From Terfezia claveryi (Eukaryota; Ascomycota; Pezizomycetes; Pezizales; Pezizaceae), in the NCBI GenBank assembly GCA_015179025.1, contig WHUX01000036.1:343558-407557 (forward strand): a stretch of DNA of 64,000 nucleotides, read 5' to 3'. Below the pieces are notes generated by a model, which was given only the letters and a program-made list of their open reading frames with translations, made no database searches and had not been told where the DNA came from. The position numbers and the translations under genes were made by a program. Below, in pieces: positions 44,956-55,640 of this stretch (position 1 is its first letter; the number at the start of each line of letters is the position of its first letter).

Positions 44956-45295
44956 GCTTTGGCTTTTCGGATGCCATTGTTGTGTCGTGAGGTTGTGTGG
45001 TGACGTTATGTGGTGACGTTGACTACCGGGAAAACTGGAATAAGACTCCCTTGTCTGTCTCTTTGCTCTTTCCTTTTTGTGGTAGGAGCGTTACTAGTTG
45101 TGGGCAGATTAGCGTCCTTGACTCGAATTTTGACTTATTCTAGAGTTATGATTCAGATACAGACAAGGAGTCTTATTCACCAGTTTTCCCGGTAAGGTGC
45201 TAATTTAATTTCAATATCTCGTAAAGGGACTCTTGACTTTACCAATTAAGAGTTCCATTACTGTAAATTACAATTAAGACTCTGGCCAATGAGAG
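44780..45295 (+). mobile_element. Ty3/gypsy-related 3' fragment, copy 2
   Basis: This repeats the segment at 17498-17802, with an extra ~46 bp after GTAAACTCT (44886-44935) and the MITE insertion at 45026. It probably includes the start of a 3' LTR (near TGTTGTGTCGTG, 44980). It ends where the right inverted repeat of the surrounding region begins. Confidence 0.65.
45026..45192. mobile_element. MITE, 167 bp, TIR CCGGGAAAACTGG, TA duplication
   Basis: The left end CCGGGAAAACTGGAATAAGA and the complement of the right end, CCGGGAAAACTGGTGAATAAG, pair over about 30 bp including TTGTCTG further in. TA is duplicated (45024-45025 and 45193-45194). The related segment at 17694-17710 has the same flanks joined through a single TA, which directly shows that this is an insertion. 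No ORF inside. Confidence 0.93.
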
Positions 45296-45353
45296 CTGCC
45301 AAGGCGCTTCGTAATTGAACATTAGCTTAATGGAAATAACGATTGACCACCCC

Positions 45354-48300
45354 TAATGTACCCAACGATTAAATTTCTCCCATTATCTGATCAATATCTG
45401 CCGATAAGAACTACACATAATTGTTATTGTGTGTAGATTGCAAAAAATTTACTCTTGCCTCTTGTACTTCCTTCGGAACATGCCATCTACCTTAGTGATG
45501 GTGTTGGTCTCGCCAGTGGTCACAAAGCATGCACAACTAACTCACATCACATCATTATAAACTTGTAGCTCAACAACTCTCCTGGCAGCCAACCCCTCTA
45601 GGATATTTCAAGCTCCTATAAATAGCAGATACATCCCCCTTTACTCAAACAAACCCTCTAGCCTCTGGCTTAACATACGACAAAAGACAGCAAAGGCCCG
45701 CATAGACGATAGCAGAATACATGTTACCGCACATGGTAGGGATTTCAATATCTGGCTTTATATGAGATTCAAATCGGGATTATGAAGGCCTCCTCAATAT
45801 TTCTATCGGAGAAGGAAGCCTCAAACGGTATTTCCTTGATGTCAGCTGGAATTGCGCGTACTTGTCAATTTTTGGTTCGAGGTCATCTCCTATAACAGTT
45901 GTCGACGACTTCAGTATAGCACTTGATAAAATGGTGACCATCGATATACTGGGCTTGTAGAAGTCGTAGGTGTGTGCCATGAAAAATAGGAGTGGCGACT
46001 GGTTAAGTCTTATGTATCTAAGTATGCTTGGACAGCACTCTCGAGCCTTAAGACTGAAGCCATTATCAGAACCTCTCAAAAGCTCTCCTGTAAGGCCACT
46101 TTGTCCTACGGACCCAACTGTACTAGTGAAGTACTGTACGTTTGCACATGTAAGTATGCATGAGACAAGGAAATATTGTATAATCCCATGTCGTTAGTCT
46201 TCCCATACACAACTTGCTTGAAATCAATAATAGGTAACTGTTACCCTCAAAGCGCTGCAAAACTCCTTTCTGCTCTCGGGTACTTTAACAGTCTGGCCAC
46301 GCAGCAACATGCTACAATAATCATCTTTGACACGTTTAAATGATCCACATTCTGCGCATATGCATGGAAGTCTAAAGAGATCTAGCTAGTCTTAGAGAAG
46401 GTCTGGCCGTGGTCATTCGATACATATTCTGTGTGAGCTGCAGCGGCAGGTCTTGCCTAATTATGTATATTGGTCTCTTGCGAGGCTGCCCCACAAGTAC
46501 CAACAACTCGGAGTTGGCTAGGCTAGCTCCCATACAATTTTTCCAACTCACCAATGGAAAGGAAAAATCAAATGAGGTGGAAACTACCAAGTTTTAGTAG
46601 TGGCTGATAAACAACACAAAGGTATTTAGAAATCAAACAATATATTTAAGCGCCTTAATGGCTGATTCCTGTAAGAATGAGTTGGGGCACGGGACATCAT
46701 GATTGTCAGACAGCTCGAAAAGCCGATGTATAAAACGATGAAGAGATGCCTATATCTCTCAAATAACACGTGTTTCTTTCGATACTAATGAGAATGATTC
46801 TTTCTTATGCCATACATATTAGCCTAATTCCGAATACTGTCTTATTGCATATGGCCCCATTTCTAGAATGATTGTGATAGTCCGTTGCTAGAATTCTAAC
46901 TCCATAAGGTCAACCATGATTATAACAGTACCAACAATCATCATTTCAAAATACGGTACGATATATGCGAGAAGAACACGTGCGCTGTAATGTAGAGCCT
47001 TGGATCCAATCATTTAAAACGTGCGGCGGACATGTCAGACTTTACAATAGGTGTTCTCGTACCCAGGCATCTTGTATTCAATTTGCATTGGCATGCAATA
47101 TTGATGTCTGATACTGAGGTAATATTCCAATCCTCATCAAGTATTACAGCATTTGTCCACTACTTCCCACTCCATCCGAAATTACTCACATTGACATATA
47201 TTCACCCTCACGTGCACATCCATGAATCCAGCGCACAATGATTGTACTTGTTACTTAGAAACGCTCGTATGGTCACGTTGCATGATCTGGTTCGGTTGTG
47301 TAACATTAATGTCTCGCCGGCATAAGACGCCCAGTACAGTTAACAATGCGAGCCATTTATAGAAATAGTAATGTGACCAAGTGACTCTGAAGTCATCCCA
47401 TAGCTATGCCCGCAAGATTGCAAACCCAAATAGAGGTGCCTAGCTTATGTTTCCCGTTTGTCTAGCCCTCCTGAGCTACTTAGCATATTCCTGACACAAG
47501 GTAGCTCCAACATTATGCTCGGTGCTTACTTAAGTACTTAAGTGCTCGACTTCCTCAAGAAATCTCCTGACAACTCCATGATCACAATTATCTAGCCTAG
47601 TCTACACCGATCACAACTGACCCCAGCTAAAAGTAAGTAAAATCGATAAAATCACCCTTCTATGGTTAACATTTACATACAACATTATAATAATTCTGAT
47701 CTATGTGTTGTGCTTATACATACCTCAGCCTTGTTATATCATATAGTGCAGTTGGCTCTTCACCCCGCAGCAGCAGACTTGCAGCAAGAAGTATGTCCAC
47801 CATGCATTCACTTAGCAGTCATGATCGCTCTTGGCGCCTCCAGGAATTCACGCTGTCACTCTGGTGAACATGCAGCCAATTACTCGAATATCTTACCCAA
47901 CAGCCGAAATTGTGGCTTCCTAGGGTCGAAGCGTGTGATGAAGTGAATTGATGTGTTCACTTGGATGACTGCATATATATTGGCGAATTCCACTGGCAAA
48001 ATACCCGCATCTCAAAGGCATCAGACTATCGATGTGGTTATAAGCAGCAGAAATTGGTCATTTCCACGAAACTATAAAATGGAGGGAAATGATATTCCTC
48101 TTAGCCGGGCCACACATATTTTGCGGAATTTAAAGAGGGAGGGCAATGTACTGCAGGGGACGTGGCATTATGAGGCATCTGGAGATCCTGCCTATGAAGA
48201 GCGCAGCCTTATCCACCACTTTTCAGAGTCTGCAAGCCTGAGTCTCTTATCTACCCATGCAGCTTATAGTACCGGACGCAACAAGGTCATTTCGATACAG

Positions 48301-48920
48301 ACGACTCTCTTCCGATTTGCCTGTGGTGTACAGTATGTCATCGCACTGTTGCCGAGATTTACGATTTCACAAAGAACCATGTCAGCTGTACTGCAAGGTT
48401 TTGCGAACATTTGACGGCAAAATGCAGTTTCATCCCAATCGTTCTTCTCCCGCTTGTTCCGTTACTGTATAAGCCTATTACACTCCGTAACCCTCAATTC
48501 AATCCCTGACCTGCCTGCAATTCACCGGTCCTTGTTCGGATCCGCAGAAAAGCGGAGTTGGTCACGTTTTGATGAAGGGAGGTATGCTTTCGCTTCCTGT
48601 ACCAATGGGCGCTAATGCTGCATAGCAAAAACACTTAAACGAACACGTCAGAAACTCCGACGTTTGGGAGCCACTCTCTTGCCACAAGGTAGCTTTATTT
48701 ATCCCCCGAAATTTGCCGCCTATGCCCTTTTCTATCTGAAAGCTGTTCCCGGAAGTTTTTTAGGTGATTAAGCCTTATGATGTCTTAGAATTCTTTCCTT
48801 GCTGAAATAATCTAGACGAGCATCTACCCCGCTGAATTGGCATTCTATCTCGCAGCTTTTTTGCAATCATCAGATTCGGCTACTTTGACGCTTCTGAAAC
48901 TACTGATTACAACAGGTACA
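45354..48920. other. Gene-free stretch of 3.6 kb
   Basis: No coding region that I can support. Open frames at 45780-46079 (minus) and 47953-48414 (plus) have no recognisable motif or splicing partners. The last few hundred bases are the 5' flank, possibly with a first exon, of the gene at 48921. Confidence 0.5.
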
Positions 48921-51230
48921 ATGTCTAGCCAGTTTGCTAAGCTAGCTGTGGTGCACTGGGCACTGATAGCTGGGAACAACGCCTACACATTAAATCGGAT
49001 GTATAATGAGCTTCACGATGCGGAAATTCACAATTTAGTTGGAGAGTTGCGGGAGATACAATCGCATCTTAACGATTTGGAACTCTGGTTTCACGATCCA
49101 AGAATCACGAGGTTACAGCCGAGGGAGGCAAACGATATGGAGACAGGAATTGCGGCTTGTACAACTTCGCTGGGGAAACTGGATGAAATTGTGAAATCCG
49201 TGACGACATTGAAAAGAGGGGAACCGACAAGCCGAGTTTGGGGTGAAATTAAAGCAACGTTCAAACCCCTCGAAGGGCCAATATTCGACAGGTTGAATGC
49301 CCATCGAATATGGCTGACGCAACTGTTTCCGGTCCTGAAAATGCATTTGTAAGTGGTTTGATACTTCCGGTACCACCTGATTTCGGTGATGGCATTGGTG
49401 AAATACTCTGTGTTGCCCATATTGAGAACGACATAGTCATACCTTTTTCTCTTGTCAATTTTCATCGATTCTAAAGCTACACCATATGGGATTGAAACCC
49501 CTTATTTTGCTACTATGTCTGACGGGCTGACCCCAGCATCTTCAGCAAACCCCAAAGTCGGACGGAATTGGCGCGGGTACGCGATCAGATTCGGTACGTT
49601 AATGGGATAGACGATCAGGAGCTTCGCGAGCAGAGGGCAAGAGAATGGGAAGAATATTATCGGAGAGTAGCTGAACATGCTAGATATGCCCAACCACCAT
49701 CCCCTCAATACAGTCCTACTGGATTTGTACCGATATCAACATGGCCAGCGGCCAAAAGTCCACAATCAATGTACCCGCCCCAATTATATCCCCCTCCTCA
49801 GGCGGGGCCACTCCAGCATTATAACACTTCCCAGAATTTTAGCACTCCTGGGACAGCACCTGGTGGTTACTTTGGCTACCCTTCTCCTCCAACATCGAAT
49901 TCATCAACAAATTCACCTTCTACTCAACGCCCTGGGTTTACTATACATTATGGCCCTCCAGCCAGGCCGGAGCAACCTTTACGTCCTACTACTCCAACGG
50001 ACAAACGTGAACAATCGGCACCACCGGAGGATGTTGCGTACCGGCCTGCGTCGAGAAATTCAAACAGATCATCTGATAGGAGGACACGGAGTAGAGATCG
50101 ACCAAGCCATGATTACGATGGAAGGCGTCGCAGACCAGGGAGCCCAGATGAGTTGTATGCGAATCCACAAATACCTGTGTCTCTATGACTTGGGGTTGAC
50201 GATTTTTTAGGCCAAGACGAGAACAGCCAAGGTCACAATGCTTTGGGAGGCAGATCGACGCAGGCAACCTGTCGCTCACTACTAATGAACAAGAAGTAAT
50301 GGCAGTGTAAGCTCGACCCTCAGTATGCCGCGGGAAAACGGACAACTAATGGTGCTACAGTGATTTCGATTCTGATATGATTGTTGCTCTGTATAGAAAC
50401 AAGGAGACCGATGCAGCTAGAATTGTTTGTGCAGTAGATCATGTAGGGAGCTGGATATCGGATCAACGTGGTGGTGGTCCTTCACAAGGTTCTATAAAGG
50501 TAATAGCGCTCACCATCAAGAGAGAGAGCAAGTATATCTTGAACTTAATGAGGAGCAAACACCTCTGGGCACGTTTAGTCTTCAGTGATTTTGAGAGTAC
50601 GTTTGTAATACCCTTGCTAGATGGCTAGATATGTTAATGTTATATTCCAAGCAGATATGGTTCTATTCTTTAACACATTTTTGGCCTTAAGGTCACATAG
50701 TCCATCTCAGGATGGACCGGTTACGATCTCCAGATCGGAGAAATTCCTTGGTGGAGAGGTTTTAAAATGGGATGCATGTGTCTATTATAATGACGATATC
50801 TACCGACTTCATCTCCTTCAAGATGATGAAACTCGGGCAGTGCGCATTGCAGCAGTGATTGAAGTGGGGAAACAAGAACACGATAATATGACCATTTGGA
50901 CAGCGTTCTGTGAGTGTTTGGTATGCCTATGATGATGACTTGTATTGACAATTACGAGTGCACGACAAAATGGCAGAACGTCACGAATGGTTTAGACAGG
51001 AATCAGCCACAGTTATACTACAAAGGTTGCCGGTCTATCATTTTTCCACTATATTTCAACCACGAAATTATGGAGATTTCCAACTTCAATTCCTGAATTC
51101 TCACGGTCAGTACCTTCATGTAGTCTCAAGGTTGGCTATAACTCACATTACTCTATCAAATTTAGATGCTACTAGGTTCATCGAAGAGATAGACGATTTG
51201 AGCCGGAGTATTAAGCGATATATGCGTTAA
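48921..51230 (+). CDS. Fungal STAND-N-terminal-like protein of unknown function, 7 exons
   Basis: Exons 48921-49348, 49546-50154, 50211-50306, 50361-50596, 50655-50909, 50959-51105 and 51166-51230 join in frame to 611 aa. The N-terminal ~140 residues are helical (NNAYTLNRMYNELHDAEIHN, IQSHLNDLELWFHD), like the N-terminal bundle that fungi attach to STAND/NLR-type proteins. Then comes a Pro/Gln/Tyr-rich disordered linker, an Arg/Ser/Asp stretch (SDRRTRSRDRPSHDYDGR), and a C-terminal region with LYRNKETDAARIVCAV, HLWARLVFSDFE and MTIWTAF that I associate with large lineage-expanded fungal families of unknown function. There is no NACHT or NB-ARC. An upstream exon is possible, because the open frame continues upstream of the ATG to an acceptor-like CAG at about 48914. 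Confidence 0.7.
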
Positions 51231-51745
51231 TAAAATTACGTGATATATATACTATTGGATTATCGACCGCTTTTTTGCTCACCTCAGCTTCTACGAGCGA
51301 CCTTGCCTGGAACGAACAACCATACTTAGGTATATGTTATGATGTTACGATCTTACGATAAGACGGTGTTGGGTTAGGTCATTTTCTTCTATGTTGCTGC
51401 TTTAGCTATGGGGTTTCTTAGGATTTTTCTCAAAAGTTGTCTGGCAGGAACAAGATGCTGGAAGCCAGGAGGTAAGGGATATAATGGAACTGTCCACGTA
51501 CAGTTAGCTATTCTTCACCACTTAGTGTTCATAGTTTCCGAGAATATATCTGCGCAAGAAATTAATTCGCTTGACCGGATTTATTCATAATGACATCAGC
51601 TGTGGTATTTCCCTTGGCTTTAACTTTTTTACTTTTCAAGTATAGGTGTCCATGCACACCTCTGAACAAACCTATTATATATATGTACAATTGATACGGT
51701 ATTTTTTATATTGAACCAATTTATAAATTACAATATATCCTAGTC
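51231..51745. other. Intergenic, nothing recognised
   Basis: About 515 bp between two plus-strand genes. It is A/T-rich towards the downstream gene (TATATATATG near 51677). No gene or repeat is visible. Confidence 0.5.
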
Positions 51746-52222
51746 ATGTCAGCATCACAGTCCATTCGCGCCGCGCAGCCTCTCCTGCGCATTTCTTCAT
51801 TGGTCAATTTCCGACGCAGTAGAACCTTACAACTTAACCATAATGTAAGGCTGATGTCTACTGAAGGATACGGCGACCAGGCTGGTAATCCGATTTCCGA
51901 CACCCCACAAAATCAAGGCCCAAGGCCGCGAGTCGATACTGAACACCCAGGACCTGAGCCAGTAGCTGAAGGAAGGGTAAAGAGTGCGGTTCAGGGTCGC
52001 CCAGTGCCGGAGGACACAAGGGGAACGGCAGGGGACTGTGGAAGCCAAGGGGAAGGAACAGAAGGGAAGAGTGCAGCGCAGCCGAAGATTCATAGCGAAC
52101 CACAGCCCCCGGGAAGGGAAAGCTTGGATGCAAAGGCACATAACGAGGGTATGAAACAGAGAGGGCAGAGCGTGGTGGCAAAGGAAGATGAGGTCGTGGG
52201 GAAGGGGTATTGGAAAAGTTAA
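51746..52222 (+). CDS. Small, probably mitochondrial, fungal protein of unknown function
   Basis: A single-exon frame of 158 aa. The N-terminus (MSASQSIRAAQPLLRISSLV, then RRSRTLQLNHNVRLMST) is rich in Arg, Ser and Leu without acidic residues, as in a mitochondrial presequence. The rest is hydrophilic and disordered: GYGDQAGNPISDTPQNQGP, a middle part of Pro/Gly/Glu, KIHSEPQPPG, and a charged end in EDEVVGKGYWKS. Short proteins with a presequence, a GYGD.xGNP start and a final VGKG(F/Y)W are widespread in filamentous ascomycetes and uncharacterised. The assignment to that group is from memory of the pattern. Confidence 0.7.
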   Translation: MSASQSIRAAQPLLRISSLVNFRRSRTLQLNHNVRLMSTEGYGDQAGNPISDTPQNQGPRPRVDTEHPGPEPVAEGRVKSAVQGRPVPEDTRGTAGDCGSQGEGTEGKSAAQPKIHSEPQPPGRESLDAKAHNEGMKQRGQSVVAKEDEVVGKGYWKS

Positions 52223-53190
52223 GGGGTACTGGAGAAGTTCGCTACTTGTATAGTTATAACTGTCCGGCTGGCTAATTGGGTGATTGATGATTTAGGATCT
52301 GGAGATCGGGAGAATACTTAGTTGGAGATCTTGAAAGATTATCACCGGCAGGGCTGCTGATGTAGATAGTCCAGTAAGGCGTTGTCAATTGACCACGTCT
52401 GGTCTTGTCCATGTATGCTACGCCTTGAAGGAAATATACCTTTCGTTGTATATGGTTCCGGAACGTCTACTAATCTTCACAACTCTGTGATTTCGAGTGA
52501 TTTCGAGTGATTTCGAGTGATTGGACAGTGATTGGACAGTCCGCTTTCCCCAAAATCCTTAGATCTACTAGTTGGTTGCCTTGAAACATGTTTCGGGAGC
52601 CAACCTGGAAACCTTGGCCGTGGGAAAGCGTAAATTACACGTCATAACAACGTCCGCTCCCCCAAAACCACTGGAAGCTCACGCAGCCACTCACAACCAA
52701 CACAACAACAACCCATACGGAGGCCTGCACAGTTTGCAAGTCGCATATCACTTCCGCCCACACTTGATCTGGGGCCTGGTCCATGGCAGCCAAACTAGAT
52801 CATGACTATGCCACTGGCGGCTCATAGAAGACGCCACAAGCAAAGCCCAATACTTGTAACTACCTTTAACCGGTACTTCGGTCATGACGGATCACCGTAC
52901 TGGTTGCATCCGAAGCCAAACCCAGTTATGTCATTGCTCCGCTGCTAAACTACCAAGATCGGGCCCCCATGATATATATGACGGATTACGCCCAATTGCC
53001 CTAGTGATTCTCTCCACAAAACCTGTAGTCCCCCCCATACGTGAACGAACTTCACACCACGAGCGTTTCCTACTAACGAACGAGCATCGAGATAATAAAA
53101 GATTTCTGACCGCACAACATTGACGAGGGAGTGGAGAGACAGCATTATACGACTTCCACAGAGTTATAGAAAATAATACGTAAAGCAAAT
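52223..53190. other. Intergenic, small tandem repeat only
   Basis: Between the mitochondrial-type gene and the Ish1/Msc1-type gene. It contains the short tandem repeat at 52487-52538. No gene is visible on either strand. Confidence 0.5.
52487..52538. repeat. Two adjoining micro-repeats
   Basis: Three perfect copies of the 10-mer GTGATTTCGA (52487-52516) are followed by two copies of the 11-mer GTGATTGGACA (52517-52538). Both units start with GTGATT, so one may have arisen from the other. Confidence 0.9.
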
Positions 53191-55135
53191 ATGAAGATCT
53201 CACCTGGATTCTTGGTGCTTGCATTATATGCCTCGTCATCTGCTGCCATCTTGGGATTTGGAAAGAGTGGTAAGCCATGTTCCTTTAGCCTCACTCACCT
53301 CCGGAAAGTTTGATAATAATATCCTTTCCCTCAGTATACAATAAGTGGCACGAGACCGAGCTAGAGCGTTGGCTTTCTGACCACGACATTCCCTACCCTA
53401 CTCACGCTGACCGCAAAGAGCTTGAAAACATTGTCAAGGAGCACTGGGATTCCAAAGTGAGCTCTCCATACAACGATTGGGATACTGCAAGGCTACAGGC
53501 GTACCTACATCAGAAGGGCGTACAAGTTACAGATCAGAGCAAGGAAAACAAGAATTGGTTGATTGAGGCGGTGAAGAAAAACTGGTATGAAGCAGAGAAT
53601 GTGGCAGAGGATGCGTATGATAATGTGAAGAATTGGATTTTTGATACGTATGTTCCTCTTCTCTTTGATATAGATATATCGAGTTGGCGAGGTGCTGACG
53701 GGAAGTCGGAGTTATAGATGGACGGATAGCCAGTTGAAGGCTTTCTTGGACCGTCATGGAATCCCGAATCCGACGCCGAGGAAGAGGGAGGCGATGCTCC
53801 AGGCGGCGAGAGAGAATTACCAAATTATTGCAGATAAGGTGGGAGAGACAGCTGCATATCCAGGGAACTGGCTCTATGAGGCTTGGGGTGAGAGTGAGCT
53901 GAAGTATGTGCTTGCACTTCCACGCCCAGTTGTGTAGTATCGTACTAACTGAATATAACAGGAAATGGCTTGATGAACGTGGCATTCCAGTTCCTCAACC
54001 TACCACCCGAGACAAGCTCATTGCCCAAGTTCGCCGTAACTCTCGCACTGCAGCCCTGAAGCTCAAGGAGGCTCAAGCGTCTGCATCAAAGTCTGCCGAA
54101 GCAGTGAAGGAATCGATTGCTGATGCGATCTTCGATACCTGGTCCGATTCCGAGCTCAAGGAATGGTGTGATAAAAACAGTATCAAGGTCCCTCAAGGAT
54201 CTACCCGTAACGAATTTATTGCTCTTGCTCGCCGCAACAAGGCTTACTTGAGTGATGATACTATAAACGCTTCTATGAGTGCGTACTACAATTCTGCTAC
54301 GAACACTGCAGCATCAGCATACTCGAAGGCTACGGATACTATTTCCGACATCACACAGGATGCCTTTGACAAGGCCATTGAGGTATGGCCGAATACTCGC
54401 CTCAAGGCATTCCTTGACTCCCGTGGCGTCCCTGTCCCGCAAACTGGAAAGCGAGGTGAGCTCCTTGCCAAGGCCCGCTTGCACCGTCACAAGATTGCCA
54501 ATGGATATGGTACTTGGACTTTTGATACCTGGACATACGAGAACCTTAAGAAGTACGTTGATGATCAAGCCAACAAGGGCGCAAAGGCGGCTTCGTCTGC
54601 TGCTGTTACAACGCGTGAGGAACTTCTCAAGCAAGCCCAGAGGGCATACGATGAAGCCAAATCATCTGGAGGATCTGCTTACGCATCAGTCACCTCCGCA
54701 ATGGCCAAGGCTACCGATTCCGCCAAGCAAAACACCTTTGAGACATGGGCTGATTCTGATCTGAAAAACTATCTGGACTCTTATGGAATTAAAACGTATC
54801 AAGGAAATACTCGAAATGAATTGCTTGCGAAAGCTAGGCGCGCACAGCATTTGTTTTGGTACGGAACTGCTACGCCGACAGACACAATGTATGAGAAGGT
54901 GAAGAATGGTGCTGGATGGTTGTATAATCAGATTGCAATGAAGTTGGGTCTTGCTGGGAAGCAGGCAGAGAAGGCGGCGGATTCAACGATGGAGGGTGCC
55001 CAGTATGTGTATGACAGGAGCGCAGAAGGGGGTCAGGAGGCGAAACGAAGAGCGGAGGAGAAGGGGAAGTATGCGTATGATAGGGCGTATGAGGAGGGGC
55101 GGAAGGCGTATCATAAGGTGAAGGAGGAGTTGTAA
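53191..55135 (+). CDS. ISH1: Ish1/Msc1-type stress-response / nuclear-envelope protein
   Basis: Exons 53191-53269, 53335-53647, 53718-53903 and 53962-55135 join in frame to 583 aa. A signal peptide (MKISPGFLVLALYASSSAA) is followed by eight tandem Ish1 (SAP/HeH-like) repeats. Each repeat has the form W.(D/E)..L(K)..L...GI..P....R..L...(A)R, for example WTDSQLKAFLDRHGIPNP and WSDSELKEWCDKNSIKVP. The C-terminal part is amphipathic, rich in Ala/Lys/Glu and Tyr (GAGWLYNQIAMKLG, then EEGRKAYHKVKEEL). Ish1 of fission yeast and Msc1 of budding yeast are ER/nuclear-envelope proteins induced by stress, and loss of Msc1 affects nuclear-envelope homeostasis and meiotic recombination outcome. Introns fall between or within repeats, all with GT-AG borders and clear branch sequences (TACTAAC before exon 4). 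Confidence 0.88.
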
Positions 55136-55640
55136 ATGGGCAGAGGAGGAAGTGCAGGTGAAAATAGTAACGGGTAAGGGGTCAATGGAAAACATTCTTA
55201 TGATGATTGGGGTTTTATTTGTGGATTTGTTACATTACTAGTATGAAAATGCTCTCTGAACGGTCGTTCCATTTTTTTTCTTTAGGGGTTCGTTGCTGTA
55301 GTCTACGATATTTGTTCCTAATTTGCTCGAGGGAAGTATTGAGACTGCCTATTGGGGATATACGATTTGGACTACCGTATTCGGAAGTGATGACCCATGC
55401 GCGCACGTGTTTGCGACTAATGTTGAGGTTGAGGTGTGCATGAGTGTATGTTCTGTTCCATACGCCAATTAGTCAGATTGGCCAATCGAACGTTCCATTG
55501 ACCAATTTACTATTCGGTTGGCCAGTCTGACAAATTGGCAGTTGGAACGTTCTATACACCACTGCACTAAGGCCCCATTCCATTCACCAAATTCACGCTA
55601 CTTCACCGTCGCATGCATCAATGTGTATTTAGACTATTAC
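55136..55640. other. 3' flank of the Ish1-like gene
   Basis: No gene. The short motif (C/T)AATT(A/T)G..AGATTGGCCAATCGAACG and TTCGGTTGGCCAGTCTGACAAATTGG around 55465-55545 form overlapping inverted repeats of (C/T)ATTGGCCA type. Base composition changes sharply to extreme A/T shortly after. Confidence 0.45.

Larger units (their letters stand above)
41765..45353. mobile_element. TIR-bounded composite region, 3.6 kb, TA-flanked
   Basis: The left end (41765-41821) and right end (45297-45353) are inverted repeats of about 58 bp. They share GGTGGTCAAT(T/C)GTTATTTCC and AATTACGAAGCGCCTTGGCA, with about six differences. TA lies immediately outside both ends. Inside are a syntaxin pseudogene, a fragment of another spliced gene, a truncated Ty3/gypsy RNase H region and a nested MITE. 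I see no transposase. It could be one non-autonomous DNA transposon that took up host sequence, or two separate copies of a short TIR element flanking unrelated junk. Confidence 0.55.

Noticed and set aside
45780..46079. 99-codon minus-strand ORF ending LPSPIEILRRPS
   Set aside because: It reads somewhat protein-like, but I find no upstream or downstream exon and no family; too weak to list as a gene.
47953..48414. 153-codon plus-strand ORF
   Set aside because: No signal, domain or repeat; composition not gene-like; no plausible splice partners; sits in repeat-poor but gene-free DNA.
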